A stretch of DNA of 5,717 bases from Thioalkalivibrio sp. GTDB lineage: Bacteria > Pseudomonadota > Gammaproteobacteria > Ectothiorhodospirales > Ectothiorhodospiraceae. This document shows, in pieces, positions 1 to 5,717 of the stretch; the first letter of the stretch is position 1, and the number at the start of each line of letters is the position of its first letter. The stretch covers positions 1-5,717 of the forward strand of contig PUOZ01000063.1 in the NCBI GenBank assembly GCA_003553165.1, read 5' to 3'. The position numbers were made by a program, and so were the translations under genes. A model generated the notes under the pieces. That model was not told the origin of the DNA. It did not search any database and saw only the letters and a list, made by a program, of their open reading frames with translations.

Positions 1-3000
1 CGCCGAGAGGGAACCGCCTTGCTGAACAGAAAGCCCTGACCGATCTCACAACCCTCGCGTTGCAGGAAATCCAGCTGGTCTGCGCGTTCGATGCCCTCGG
101 CGATGACCTCCAGATTCAGGCTTTGCCCGAGACCGATGATGGCCCGGACGATGTTTTCGCCATCCTTGCTGCGCCCAATATCGCGCACGAACGAGGCATC
201 GACCTTGAGCCGATCGAGGGGCAATCGCTGGATATAGCCAAGGGAGGAGTAGCCGGTACCGAAGTCGTCGACCGCGACCAGAACGCCAAGCTTTCGGATC
301 TCGGTCAATGCGGATATGGCCTGTTCCGCCTCCCGCATCAGCATGGACTCGGTGATTTCCAGTTCCAGACGCGATCCCGCGAGGCCGTTTTCCGCGAGCA
401 TGCGTTCCACCAGCGTAACCAGGTGCACGGGGTCGAGCTGTTGCACCGACACATTGACGGCCACGCGCGGCACCACGACACCCGTGTCGTCCCACTCCCG
501 TAGCTGCCGGCAGGCCTGCTCCGTGACCCAGGTGCCGATCTCATCAATGACACCAAGATCCTCGGCGATGGGAATGAACACCGCGGGCGAAACAAAACCC
601 AGCGTCGGATGTTTCCAGCGCAACAGAGCCTCGACTCCCGCGACGACACCGGTCTTGAGATCGACCTGGGGCTGGTAGTACAGGAGGAACTCGCCTCGCT
701 GCAGCGCCCCGCGCAAGGCACTCTCGATCTTGAGCCGCAATGCCGCCGTCGTCCCCATCTCCGGACGGTAAAACTGGTAGGTATTGCGCCCCCGGGCCTT
801 CGCCTGGCGCATGGCAATGTCGGCATATTTCAGGAGGCTTGCGCCATCGTCCTCATCGTCGCCGTCGGTGGGGTGGACGCTGATACCGATGCTCGCCGTG
901 ATGAACACCTCGTGCTCCCGGAACACAAAGGGCTTTTCCAGGATACGCCCCAGACGTTCGGCAAGATCGTTGACCCGGGTCAACCCCTTTTGGTCTTCGA
1001 GCAGAACCACGAACTCGTCGCTACCGATTCGCGCCAGGGTGTCACCGAGCCGGAGTTGCTGGAACATCCGCCGAGCCACAGATCTTAGAAGGTCGTCCCC
1101 CACGGCGTGACCCAGGCTGTCGTTCACCTGTTTGAACCGGTCGAGGTCAACGAACAGCACCGCCAGGCATTGGTCCCCTTCGCGCGCACGGGCCAGCGCA
1201 TGCCGCAGGCGATCCATCAGAAGCACCCAGTTCGGCAATTGCGTCAGACGGTCGTGGTGGGCCAGAAACGCGATCTCGGCCTCCGAGTGCCGCAGAATCG
1301 AGATATCCCGGAACACGACGACACGATGAGAAACCCTGCCGCCGTCATCACCGACCTCGGCGACGGTCAGCCACGCAGGATAGTCCTCGCCACTCTTCCG
1401 GCGACCCCAGACCTCCCCGCGCCAGCGGTCCTGTTGGCGCAGGCAGGCCAGCATTTTCGCGTGCGCTTCCTCGCCAAGCGAATTCCGGGACAGAAGATTG
1501 AGTGGTTGTCCCATCACTTCTGATTGCGAGTACCCGGTGATTTCCTCGAAGGCCGGATTGACGGAGACGATGTTGGCCCTTGCATCGGTGATGACGAGGG
1601 CCTCGGTGGCGCTCTCGAAGGCAGTCGCCACCTGACGAAGCTTGCCGTCGATGTCGAGCAGTCGGCGTTCGGAGTTCCGCAGCTCGGTGATATCGACCAG
1701 GACCACCAAATGATCCTGGCCAATAGCGGCGGCATGGATCTGGAAGTCGCGAACCACTTCGTCCTTGCAGGTGATGCGGGTCTCGAGCGCCTGCGCATCT
1801 GCGTCCCCTTGCCTGGCGTCCAGGAGCAGTGCATGCCACTCCCGTCGAACCCGGTCCCGCTCGTCGGGGTCCCGATAAGCCTGGTGCCACCAAGACGACG
1901 GATCCTGCATTGCCTCGAGCGTATAACCGAGCTTGCGGGTGAACTCCCGGTTGATCATCTGCACCTTGTGCTCGGGTCCATGCAGAAGAATCATCGCGAC
2001 GGGGGAACGTTCGAACAAACCCCGGAGCAGCAAGTTGTGCTCAATGGCGTCGGCGGCCTTCCGGAGCAATGTCAGGTTGCTGAGAACCGCAAAGGCGCCT
2101 TCGAACGCACCCCCGGCGTCCACGACCGGAGTCGCGGCGATCCGGACCAGCGCCTCGCTGCCATCCCGGCAGCGCAGCCTCCGCTCGTAGCTTTCCGAGC
2201 GCCCGGCAGCGCGTCCGCGCATGCGTTGCACCTGATCCTCGTGGTCCTCAGGAAACATGAAATCCAGCACGGAGCGGCCCAGCATTTCCTCGCGTCTGTA
2301 TCCAAGCATCTGAGCAATGGCGTCATTGACGTGAGTCAGGCGCAGCGAAGGGTCGAGTGACCACACGCCCTCGTGGGTCGTCTCGACGATCCGGCGGTAT
2401 CGGGTTTCGGTGTCGCGCAGCGATTCTTCCGCCGCCCTGCGGCGCAGCTTTTCGGCAAAGAACTCGATGGCGTAGGAGAGGTCGAAGGCCAGTTGCCCCA
2501 ACAGCTCCAGCACGTCATCGATAAAGGCGCTCGGCTCGGTGCTGAAAACGCTCAGCGCCCCGATCGTACGCCGACTCCGGCCTAACGGAAAATGAGCACC
2601 CACCACCGTACCCGCCGCGACGCACGCAGCCCCGCCCGAACGGGCATCGGTAGGGTGCTCATGGCCACCGGCATGCCCCAAAACACCGGTTGCCGGCGTC
2701 TGGCGAACGACAGGATTCTCAACTTCGAGCGCCGCCCAGGGAATCCCGGGAACGGCGGAGGATCGGAGACCTGCCTGCGCGGCCAGGGCGGGCTCGCTCG
2801 TTTCGGTGTCTTTCAGGGTGACAGCAGCGGCGGCAAAACCGCCGACGGAAACCACGATCCGGGTCACTCTGGCCAAGACCTGCTCCGCTGTTTCGCATCG
2901 GGCAATGATCTGGTTCGTCCCGCTGAGGATCGCATAGAGACGCGTCACATGCGTCGCTTTTTCCTGGGCAGTCTTCCGTGCGGTAACGTCCCGGTTGACA

Positions 3001-3398
3001 CCCCGGCGGCCCCGATACCGACCATTGGTATCGAACACGGGGCGGCACTGGTGCTCGATCCAGCGTACCGTCCCATCGGCACGGACGATCCTGAATTCTT
3101 CGGGAGCATGGTGGTGCTGGTGCCATTCTCCCGACTCACCCTCGGCGAGGATCCCCTGCCAATGCGCAAGCCAGCGAGCACGATCCTCCGGGTGCAGTAC
3201 CCGTTCCATGAAACCGGCGTCGGCAAGAAACTCCTGCGCGGAATACCCGCAGATCCCCTCGCAGGCGGGAGAAACGTACTCGTAACGACCATTGGTCCCG
3301 AGCCAGAAATCCCAATCCGGCGAGTAGTCGGCGACGATTCGATAACGCTCCTCCCGCTCCTCGCTCTCTCGCAGTTCCGCTACATGCTCATCCGCCAT
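1..3398 (-). CDS. PAS-GAF-PAS-PAS-PAS-GGDEF-EAL cyclic di-GMP signalling protein (C-terminus cut by window edge)
   Basis: The frame is open from the ATG at 3398 to the left edge (1132 codons, only the last part of the EAL domain missing). No membrane segment or signal peptide is evident, so it should be cytoplasmic. Approximate domains: PAS 19-140 (ends in a PAC-like VNRDVTARK), GAF 145-305, PAS 330-440, PAS 453-568, PAS 583-700, GGDEF 706-872, EAL 886 onward. The cyclase signature reads GSDEF (792-796) instead of GG[DE]EF. An RxxD product-inhibition site (RLGD, 783-786) sits the usual five residues upstream. The EAL site is complete: E923 (EALLRW), N982, E1014, D1044-D1045 (DDFGTGYSSL), K1065, E1101 and Q1121. 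I infer a c-di-GMP phosphodiesterase driven by the N-terminal sensors, with the GGDEF domain probably regulatory. Ligands of the PAS/GAF domains cannot be told. An in-frame ATG at 3527 would add 43 residues. Confidence 0.95.
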   Translation of the reverse strand, partial: MADEHVAELRESEEREERYRIVADYSPDWDFWLGTNGRYEYVSPACEGICGYSAQEFLADAGFMERVLHPEDRARWLAHWQGILAEGESGEWHQHHHAPEEFRIVRADGTVRWIEHQCRPVFDTNGRYRGRRGVNRDVTARKTAQEKATHVTRLYAILSGTNQIIARCETAEQVLARVTRIVVSVGGFAAAAVTLKDTETSEPALAAQAGLRSSAVPGIPWAALEVENPVVRQTPATGVLGHAGGHEHPTDARSGGAACVAAGTVVGAHFPLGRSRRTIGALSVFSTEPSAFIDDVLELLGQLAFDLSYAIEFFAEKLRRRAAEESLRDTETRYRRIVETTHEGVWSLDPSLRLTHVNDAIAQMLGYRREEMLGRSVLDFMFPEDHEDQVQRMRGRAAGRSESYERRLRCRDGSEALVRIAATPVVDAGGAFEGAFAVLSNLTLLRKAADAIEHNLLLRGLFERSPVAMILLHGPEHKVQMINREFTRKLGYTLEAMQDPSSWWHQAYRDPDERDRVRREWHALLLDARQGDADAQALETRITCKDEVVRDFQIHAAAIGQDHLVVLVDITELRNSERRLLDIDGKLRQVATAFESATEALVITDARANIVSVNPAFEEITGYSQSEVMGQPLNLLSRNSLGEEAHAKMLACLRQQDRWRGEVWGRRKSGEDYPAWLTVAEVGDDGGRVSHRVVVFRDISILRHSEAEIAFLAHHDRLTQLPNWVLLMDRLRHALARAREGDQCLAVLFVDLDRFKQVNDSLGHAVGDDLLRSVARRMFQQLRLGDTLARIGSDEFVVLLEDQKGLTRVNDLAERLGRILEKPFVFREHEVFITASIGISVHPTDGDDEDDGASLLKYADIAMRQAKARGRNTYQFYRPEMGTTAALRLKIESALRGALQRGEFLLYYQPQVDLKTGVVAGVEALLRWKHPTLGFVSPAVFIPIAEDLGVIDEIGTWVTEQACRQLREWDDTGVVVPRVAVNVSVQQLDPVHLVTLVERMLAENGLAGSRLELEITESMLMREAEQAISALTEIRKLGVLVAVDDFGTGYSSLGYIQRLPLDRLKVDASFVRDIGRSKDGENIVRAIIGLGQSLNLEVIAEGIERADQLDFLQREGCEIGQGFLFSKAVPSR

Positions 3399-3404
3399 GC
3401 CTCG

Positions 3405-3409
3405 CCTTT
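3405..3409 (-). promoter_or_regulatory. Candidate ribosome binding site for the 3398 start
   Basis: On the minus strand AAAGG lies 6 nt before the ATG at 3398. This start gives an N-terminus that runs straight through a charged helix (ADEHVAELRESEE) into the first PAS domain, a common layout for PAS proteins. I prefer it for that reason, although the match to the anti-Shine-Dalgarno is only moderate. Confidence 0.4.
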
Positions 3410-3535
3410 GCACGAACGACACGCGCGCCCCCTTCTTCGCAACGCCCCGTTTTGTTCCGAAAGACGCCTCGACCCCGGCAGTCTCGCTGCGCAGGGTGGG
3501 CGCACCCGAATTCGGCGGGCGTGGCATGACGATCA

Positions 3536-3540
3536 CTCCC
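3536..3540 (-). promoter_or_regulatory. Alternative ribosome binding site for an upstream in-frame start at 3527
   Basis: GGGAG on the minus strand lies 8 nt before an ATG at 3527 that is in frame with the sensor gene. The 43 extra codons keep a high third-position GC content (roughly three quarters by my count), as expected of coding DNA here. They encode a basic, low-complexity stretch matching no domain I know. This Shine-Dalgarno match is better than the one at 3398, so the longer protein is a real alternative. Confidence 0.4.
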
Positions 3541-3733
3541 GCCCGTGCACGGCCAGGACTATGAAGAGTCGAAAGTCTTGAATATCAGCCATACATCTCG
3601 CTCCTGACTCGAATGCATTTCACGATCCCCGCTGCCAAACGAAATACGGGTGGACCCATCAGGGAAAGGACGACGTCCATGCGGACGCAAACCGTCCAAC
3701 CCAGCACGCGAAAAACCCCAAGAGTTTCAAGAC

Positions 3734-3780
3734 AATAAAAGACCCGGGCCGTGCTATATCTACAGAAGCACGCGGCCGGT
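3734..3780 (-). terminator. Probable intrinsic terminator of the MerR/B12 regulator gene
   Basis: In minus-strand orientation ACC, GGCC and GTGCT pair with AGCAC, GGCC and GGT. This gives a 12-bp GC-rich stem with two opposed 2-nt bulges and an 11-nt loop, followed at once by CTTTTATT. The hairpin arms lie at 3742-3755 and 3767-3780 and the T-rich tract at 3734-3741. It starts about 85 nt after the regulator's stop codon and separates that gene from the c-di-GMP gene. The T tract is interrupted by an A and the stem is imperfect, so termination may be partial. There is no T-run for the plus strand. Confidence 0.55.
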
Positions 3781-3801
3781 CTTGGAATCAAGCTTAGGAT
3801 G

Positions 3802-3838
3802 TATGCGTTTAGCGAAGAGCTTATGCAATAAGCGAATA
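3802..3838. repeat. Pair of 17-bp direct repeats with a 20-bp period, second copy overlapping a palindrome
   Basis: TATGCGTTTAGCGAAGA (3802-3818) and TATGCAATAAGCGAATA (3822-3838) agree at 13 of 17 positions and start exactly 20 bp apart, close to two helical turns. The second copy overlaps a perfect inverted repeat, GCTTAT-GCA-ATAAGC (3819-3833). They lie between the regulator's stop codon and its predicted terminator, so they would be in the 3' untranslated part of that mRNA. The function is unknown; a protein-binding site or relic of an integrated element are possibilities. Confidence 0.45.
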
Positions 3839-3864
3839 TCCATGGGTATATCAGGAAATCCCTA

Positions 3865-4803
3865 CTAACCCTGAGCCTGGACTTCGCTCCAACGCGTGAG
3901 CGCGACCTGTGCGTCATCAATGGAAGTGAACAGGCGCACGCCACGCAACCTGACGGAATGCTGCAGGTTGGCGACCCCTCCGCCGCCTGCCCAGATCTCA
4001 GGCCCCTCGCCCAATTGGCCTCGCAGTTCACGCAGGGTCGCGCCAATCAGGCGATGCGGATACACGCTGCTGAACGACAGCCCCACGATATCCGCATGCA
4101 TCACCCGAACGACTCTGGCAATCTCCGGGATCGGCATCTCCGTTCCCAGGGACAGGCAGCGCGCACCTCGCTGCGACAGCATCGCTGCTACGAACAGGAG
4201 TCCCAGACCGTGACGCTCGTCCGGAAGTGTCGTCAGTACAACCCGCGGCCTGCCGCGGGCATGCGAAACCTCGGCGATCCCGTTACGCAGCAACCGCCCG
4301 ATGGCTTCGGTGTAGATGTGTTCCTCGAAGACATCCAGCTCCCCTTGACTCCAGGCCCGTCCGACCGCTTCGGTCATCGGAATCGCGACGTCCCGGACAA
4401 ATGCCTCCAGTCCGCCTCGCAACAGTTCCGCCTGAAGACGCGCCTCCAGTGCGGGGACATCGTGTTCCCGAAGCAAATCGAACATGGGCTCGATCGGCCC
4501 ATCCTCTGCGGGCAGGGAAGGTGGTGCCTGCTCGTTGATCAGCGCCCGCAGCGCCGCATCTCCCTGCGGGACGACATGCGCAGGCCGCAGGCCGGCGTCC
4601 AGTAAACGCTTGATGAGCCGAAGCCGGTCGACCTGCGCCTGCGGGTAGACACGCTCGCCATGAGCATTCCGACCCGGTTCCGGAAAACCATAGCGGGCCT
4701 CCCACTTCCTGAGCAGGTCCTGGGACAGGCCGAGATCGCGGGCCACGACGCCAATGGGAAGTCCCGTCACATCCAACCCGCTATCGCTATTTGTCCTGGC
4801 CAT
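3865..4803 (-). CDS. MerR-family regulator with cobalamin (B12)-binding domain, CarH/LitR type
   Basis: A complete 312-residue protein, close to the usual CarH/LitR length. Residues 14-80 form the MerR winged helix (PIGVVARDLGLS, LRKWEARYGFPEP, then GERVYP). Residues about 105-180 match the helical cap above cobalamin, with the W-x9-EH signature (W151, E161, H162). Residues about 186-308 are a Rossmann-like B12 domain with ExHxxG (E196, H198, G201; H198 would be the lower cobalt ligand), SFS at 243-245 and a glycine run at 273-276. Known CarH proteins bind DNA as adenosylcobalamin tetramers in the dark and fall apart in light. Here Ser152 follows the Trp, where Thermus CarH has the histidine that ligates cobalt after illumination, so light sensing is not assured. 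The ATG at 4803 has only a weak ribosome site (AAGCGG), hinting at a short or near-leaderless 5' end. The gene is divergent from the AraC-like gene. Confidence 0.9.
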   Translation of the reverse strand: MARTNSDSGLDVTGLPIGVVARDLGLSQDLLRKWEARYGFPEPGRNAHGERVYPQAQVDRLRLIKRLLDAGLRPAHVVPQGDAALRALINEQAPPSLPAEDGPIEPMFDLLREHDVPALEARLQAELLRGGLEAFVRDVAIPMTEAVGRAWSQGELDVFEEHIYTEAIGRLLRNGIAEVSHARGRPRVVLTTLPDERHGLGLLFVAAMLSQRGARCLSLGTEMPIPEIARVVRVMHADIVGLSFSSVYPHRLIGATLRELRGQLGEGPEIWAGGGGVANLQHSVRLRGVRLFTSIDDAQVALTRWSEVQAQG

Positions 4804-4809
4804 ATCCGC

Positions 4810-4837
4810 TTGACTCTTGGGCTAAACTCGATTTAAC
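4810..4837 (+). promoter_or_regulatory. Candidate divergent promoter for the AraC-like gene
   Basis: TTGACT (4810-4815) and TTTAAC (4832-4837) lie 16 bp apart, matching the sigma-70 hexamers at 5 and 4 of 6 positions. Its -10 box coincides with that of the opposite candidate promoter. Initiation near 4845 would leave a leader of almost 190 nt before the AraC-like start codon. This is a weak prediction resting on the good -35 box and the AT-rich setting. Confidence 0.3.
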
Positions 4838-4852
4838 TAGATTCAACTTCAC
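4823..4852. promoter_or_regulatory. Three tandem 10-bp direct repeats, likely operator of the MerR/B12 regulator
   Basis: TAAACTCGAT (4823-4832), TTAACTAGAT (4833-4842) and TCAACTTCAC (4843-4852) follow each other without gaps and share T.AACT..A, six invariant positions of ten. A looser half-copy, TTGACTCTTG, lies at 4810-4819. One repeat per helical turn places identical contacts on one DNA face. CarH from Thermus is known to bind tandem direct repeats of similar length overlapping its promoter, unlike classical MerR proteins, which use palindromes. Position in the divergent promoter region and repeat geometry both suggest autoregulation. Binding itself is inferred. Confidence 0.55.
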
Positions 4853-4860
4853 TTTGTCCA
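4831..4860 (-). promoter_or_regulatory. Candidate promoter of the MerR/B12 regulator
   Basis: On the minus strand TGGACA (4860-4855) and TTAAAT (4836-4831) are separated by 18 bp and match the sigma-70 hexamers at 5 and 4 of 6 positions. The start codon is 28 bp from the -10 box, so the 5' leader would be only about 20 nt. The spacer is filled by the direct repeats described separately, which would let a bound regulator block polymerase. Confidence 0.4.
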
Positions 4861-4866
4861 GGACAG

Positions 4867-5040
4867 ATGCAGACCTTTCGCTCCATGTCCGTCAGCGACA
4901 CTGCTCCCGATGCGCAGGAGTGCCGCGGGAGAGACACCTTCTCGGTCGCAAAGACGGCACCCGTTACCGCGAGAAGACCCGCCACGCATCTCCGGCACTG
5001 CCGCCACGATTCAACGAACTGGAGACGTCACCATGGGTAG
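4867..5040 (+). CDS. Possible 57-codon leader ORF overlapping the AraC-like start
   Basis: ATG at 4867 is preceded by AGGA only 3 nt upstream and opens a 57-codon frame whose TAG (5038-5040) falls just inside the AraC-like gene, overlapping its start by 8 bp. Third-position GC in this frame is about 70 percent by my count, higher than in the frame of the AraC-like gene over the same stretch. The product is rich in Arg, His and Thr and begins MQTFRSMSVSD; I recognise no family. The overlap would allow translational coupling to the downstream gene. It may equally be a chance frame in a leader. Confidence 0.2.
   Translation: MQTFRSMSVSDTAPDAQECRGRDTFSVAKTAPVTARRPATHLRHCRHDSTNWRRHHG
5021..5024 (+). 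promoter_or_regulatory. Ribosome binding site deciding the AraC-like start
   Basis: GGAG lies 8 nt before the ATG at 5033. An in-frame ATG further up at 4910 has no Shine-Dalgarno sequence, and the frame between the two has weaker codon bias, so 5033 is the better start. Confidence 0.6.
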
Positions 5041-5717
5041 CTCGACAAGACCCGCCCGGCGGGAAGCCGCTCCCGCTGAACCGTTGCTGCAGCTACACCG
5101 GTTGAACGCCCGCAACGGAGACGAATTGAGCGCGGTCATGCGTGCGAATGACGTCGAAGTCCTGCAGACGAAACCGGCCACCGAAACCTGGTTCCTGGAT
5201 CGGGTCGCAGTTCCGGGAGTCGTCGTGCAGCATGGGCGATTGGGGGGGCCTGCACTGGCGCTCGGCGCGGCACACGCGAACCAGGTGGAAGTGTTGCTGC
5301 CCTGGTCCACTTCCGCACCCATTCATTACTGCGGGCAGGCCATGACGGGGCGTATCGCGGTGTATGGGCCAGGCTGCAGCCACCAGGCACGCTGCAGTGC
5401 GCCTCAGGGATTCACACTGCTCTCGTTCGACAAGCAGGCACTGGATCTACGGCTGCAGACGCTGGACCCGGACGATGGACCGACCGCACCGGACAGCGGA
5501 TTTCACAGCCTCGCCCTGGCCCCGACGACGGAGCTGGTTTTCCGGAAGAACATTTTGCGTTTGGTCGCCCACGCGCGTGCGGCAGCGAACGATCCCGAAG
5601 CACGGGGTCCCATCCCACTTCTGGCAGAAGCGATCGTCGAGCCGGTGTTGGACATGCTGCTCAGGGCGAAAACCGACAAGGCCCGGAGGTCGCCCGGGGA
5701 TCGTGCGGCACGAAGGA
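5033..5717 (+). CDS. Probable AraC-family transcriptional regulator, N-terminal part (runs off right edge)
   Basis: 228 codons are open to the edge of the window. No signal peptide or membrane segment is seen. Residues about 26-140 resemble the effector-binding N-terminus of the EutR-like group of AraC regulators: a short helix (ELSAVMRAND), strands around QTKPATETWFLDRV, a VVVQHGRLGG strand-turn where that group often has QL.pG.f.G, then PWSTSAPIHYCGQ and IAVYGPGCSHQARCSA, which suit a beta-rich pocket, and TLLSFDKQAL. Residues about 160-213 are mainly helical, like the linker to the DNA-binding half. The last residues (DRAARR) would then lead into the two helix-turn-helix units, which are not in the window. 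Three cysteines (C100, C115, C121) may matter for sensing. Family assignment rests on resemblance and layout, not a decisive motif; another type of regulator is possible. The gene is divergent from the B12-binding regulator and may be its target. Confidence 0.6.
   Translation, partial: MGSSTRPARREAAPAEPLLQLHRLNARNGDELSAVMRANDVEVLQTKPATETWFLDRVAVPGVVVQHGRLGGPALALGAAHANQVEVLLPWSTSAPIHYCGQAMTGRIAVYGPGCSHQARCSAPQGFTLLSFDKQALDLRLQTLDPDDGPTAPDSGFHSLALAPTTELVFRKNILRLVAHARAAANDPEARGPIPLLAEAIVEPVLDMLLRAKTDKARRSPGDRAARR

Larger units (their letters stand above)
3399..3864. other. Intergenic region between the B12-binding regulator and the c-di-GMP gene
   Basis: I see no convincing gene in this 466-bp stretch on either strand; short frames here lack family resemblance. 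The part from 3399 to 3527 may be the N-terminal extension of the c-di-GMP gene, and an in-frame TGA at 3585-3587 on the minus strand caps any longer extension. The part from about 3720 to 3864 is visibly AT-richer than the rest of the window and holds a hairpin terminator and a direct repeat pair, listed separately. A small inverted repeat (CGTCC, 4-nt loop, GGACG) lies at 3674-3687. I could not find a good -35/-10 pair for the c-di-GMP gene, though its promoter should lie between 3528 and about 3730. Confidence 0.6.

Noticed and set aside
1524..2360. Plus-strand open frame of 278 codons
   Set aside because: It is antisense to the middle PAS domains of the minus-strand gene; it is a by-product of codon bias and shows no recognisable domain.
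2592..3581. Long plus-strand open frame of 329 codons opposite the sensor gene
   Set aside because: It lies antisense to PAS and GAF domains that read cleanly on the minus strand; its translation resembles no family, and long antisense frames are common in high-GC DNA.
3559..3618. 19-codon minus-strand frame upstream of the c-di-GMP gene
   Set aside because: It is very short, its ribosome site is not convincing, and nothing supports expression.
3674..3687. Small inverted repeat CGTCC-ATGC-GGACG as a possible second terminator
   Set aside because: A 5-bp stem without a following T-tract is too weak to call a terminator or operator.
3585..4046. Minus-strand 153-codon frame that spans the end of the MerR/B12 gene and the gap after it
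   Set aside because: About half of it overlaps the regulator in another frame; the rest is AT-rich intergenic sequence containing the predicted terminator hairpin. No motif was recognised.
4242..4259. Perfect 8-bp inverted repeat CCCGCGGC-CT-GCCGCGGG
   Set aside because: It lies inside the regulator's coding sequence (the ARGRPR residues), has no T-run, and is easily produced by GC-rich Arg/Gly/Pro codons.
3958..4605. Plus-strand open frame of 215 codons opposite the MerR/B12 gene
   Set aside because: The minus strand encodes clear MerR and cobalamin-binding motifs here, and the plus-strand translation has no family features.
4910..5032. Upstream in-frame extension of the AraC-like gene from an ATG at 4910
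   Set aside because: It has no ribosome binding site and poorer third-position bias than the competing frame; the ATG at 5033 has GGAG at a good distance.

Overview
The window looks like chromosome of a high-GC proteobacterium, probably a gamma- or betaproteobacterium. Coding regions have strong G/C preference at third codon positions, and the genes are a large PAS/GAF/GGDEF/EAL signalling protein and two one-component regulators. No rRNA, tRNA, CRISPR array, transposase or phage gene is visible.

Layout. (1) Positions 1-3398, minus strand: most of one very long gene, read right to left and running off the left edge just before its C-terminus. It encodes a soluble sensor with domain order PAS-GAF-PAS-PAS-PAS-GGDEF-EAL, so it handles the second messenger cyclic di-GMP. 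The EAL (phosphodiesterase) active site is complete. The GGDEF motif is degenerate (GSDEF), but the RxxD inhibitory site is kept. (2) Positions 3399-3864: a non-coding gap, AT-richer in its right half, with a likely intrinsic terminator for the next gene and a pair of 20-bp-period direct repeats. (3) Positions 3865-4803, minus strand: a complete 312-residue MerR-type regulator fused to a cobalamin (B12)-binding module of the CarH/LitR type. (4) Positions 4804-5032: a divergent control region with three head-to-tail 10-bp repeats inside overlapping candidate promoters, then a leader holding a possible 57-codon ORF. (5) Positions 5033-5717, plus strand: the first 228 codons of a gene that looks like the sensory half of an AraC-type regulator; its DNA-binding half would lie past the right edge.

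How they may work together (inference). The B12-binding MerR protein is well placed to control its own promoter and the divergent AraC-like gene through the phased repeats, as CarH-type regulators do at their operators. The c-di-GMP protein is transcribed in the same direction as the MerR gene, but a gap of at least 337 bp with a predicted terminator separates them, so it is probably a separate transcription unit. A link from light or B12 to c-di-GMP signalling is possible from proximity only; nothing in the sequence proves it.
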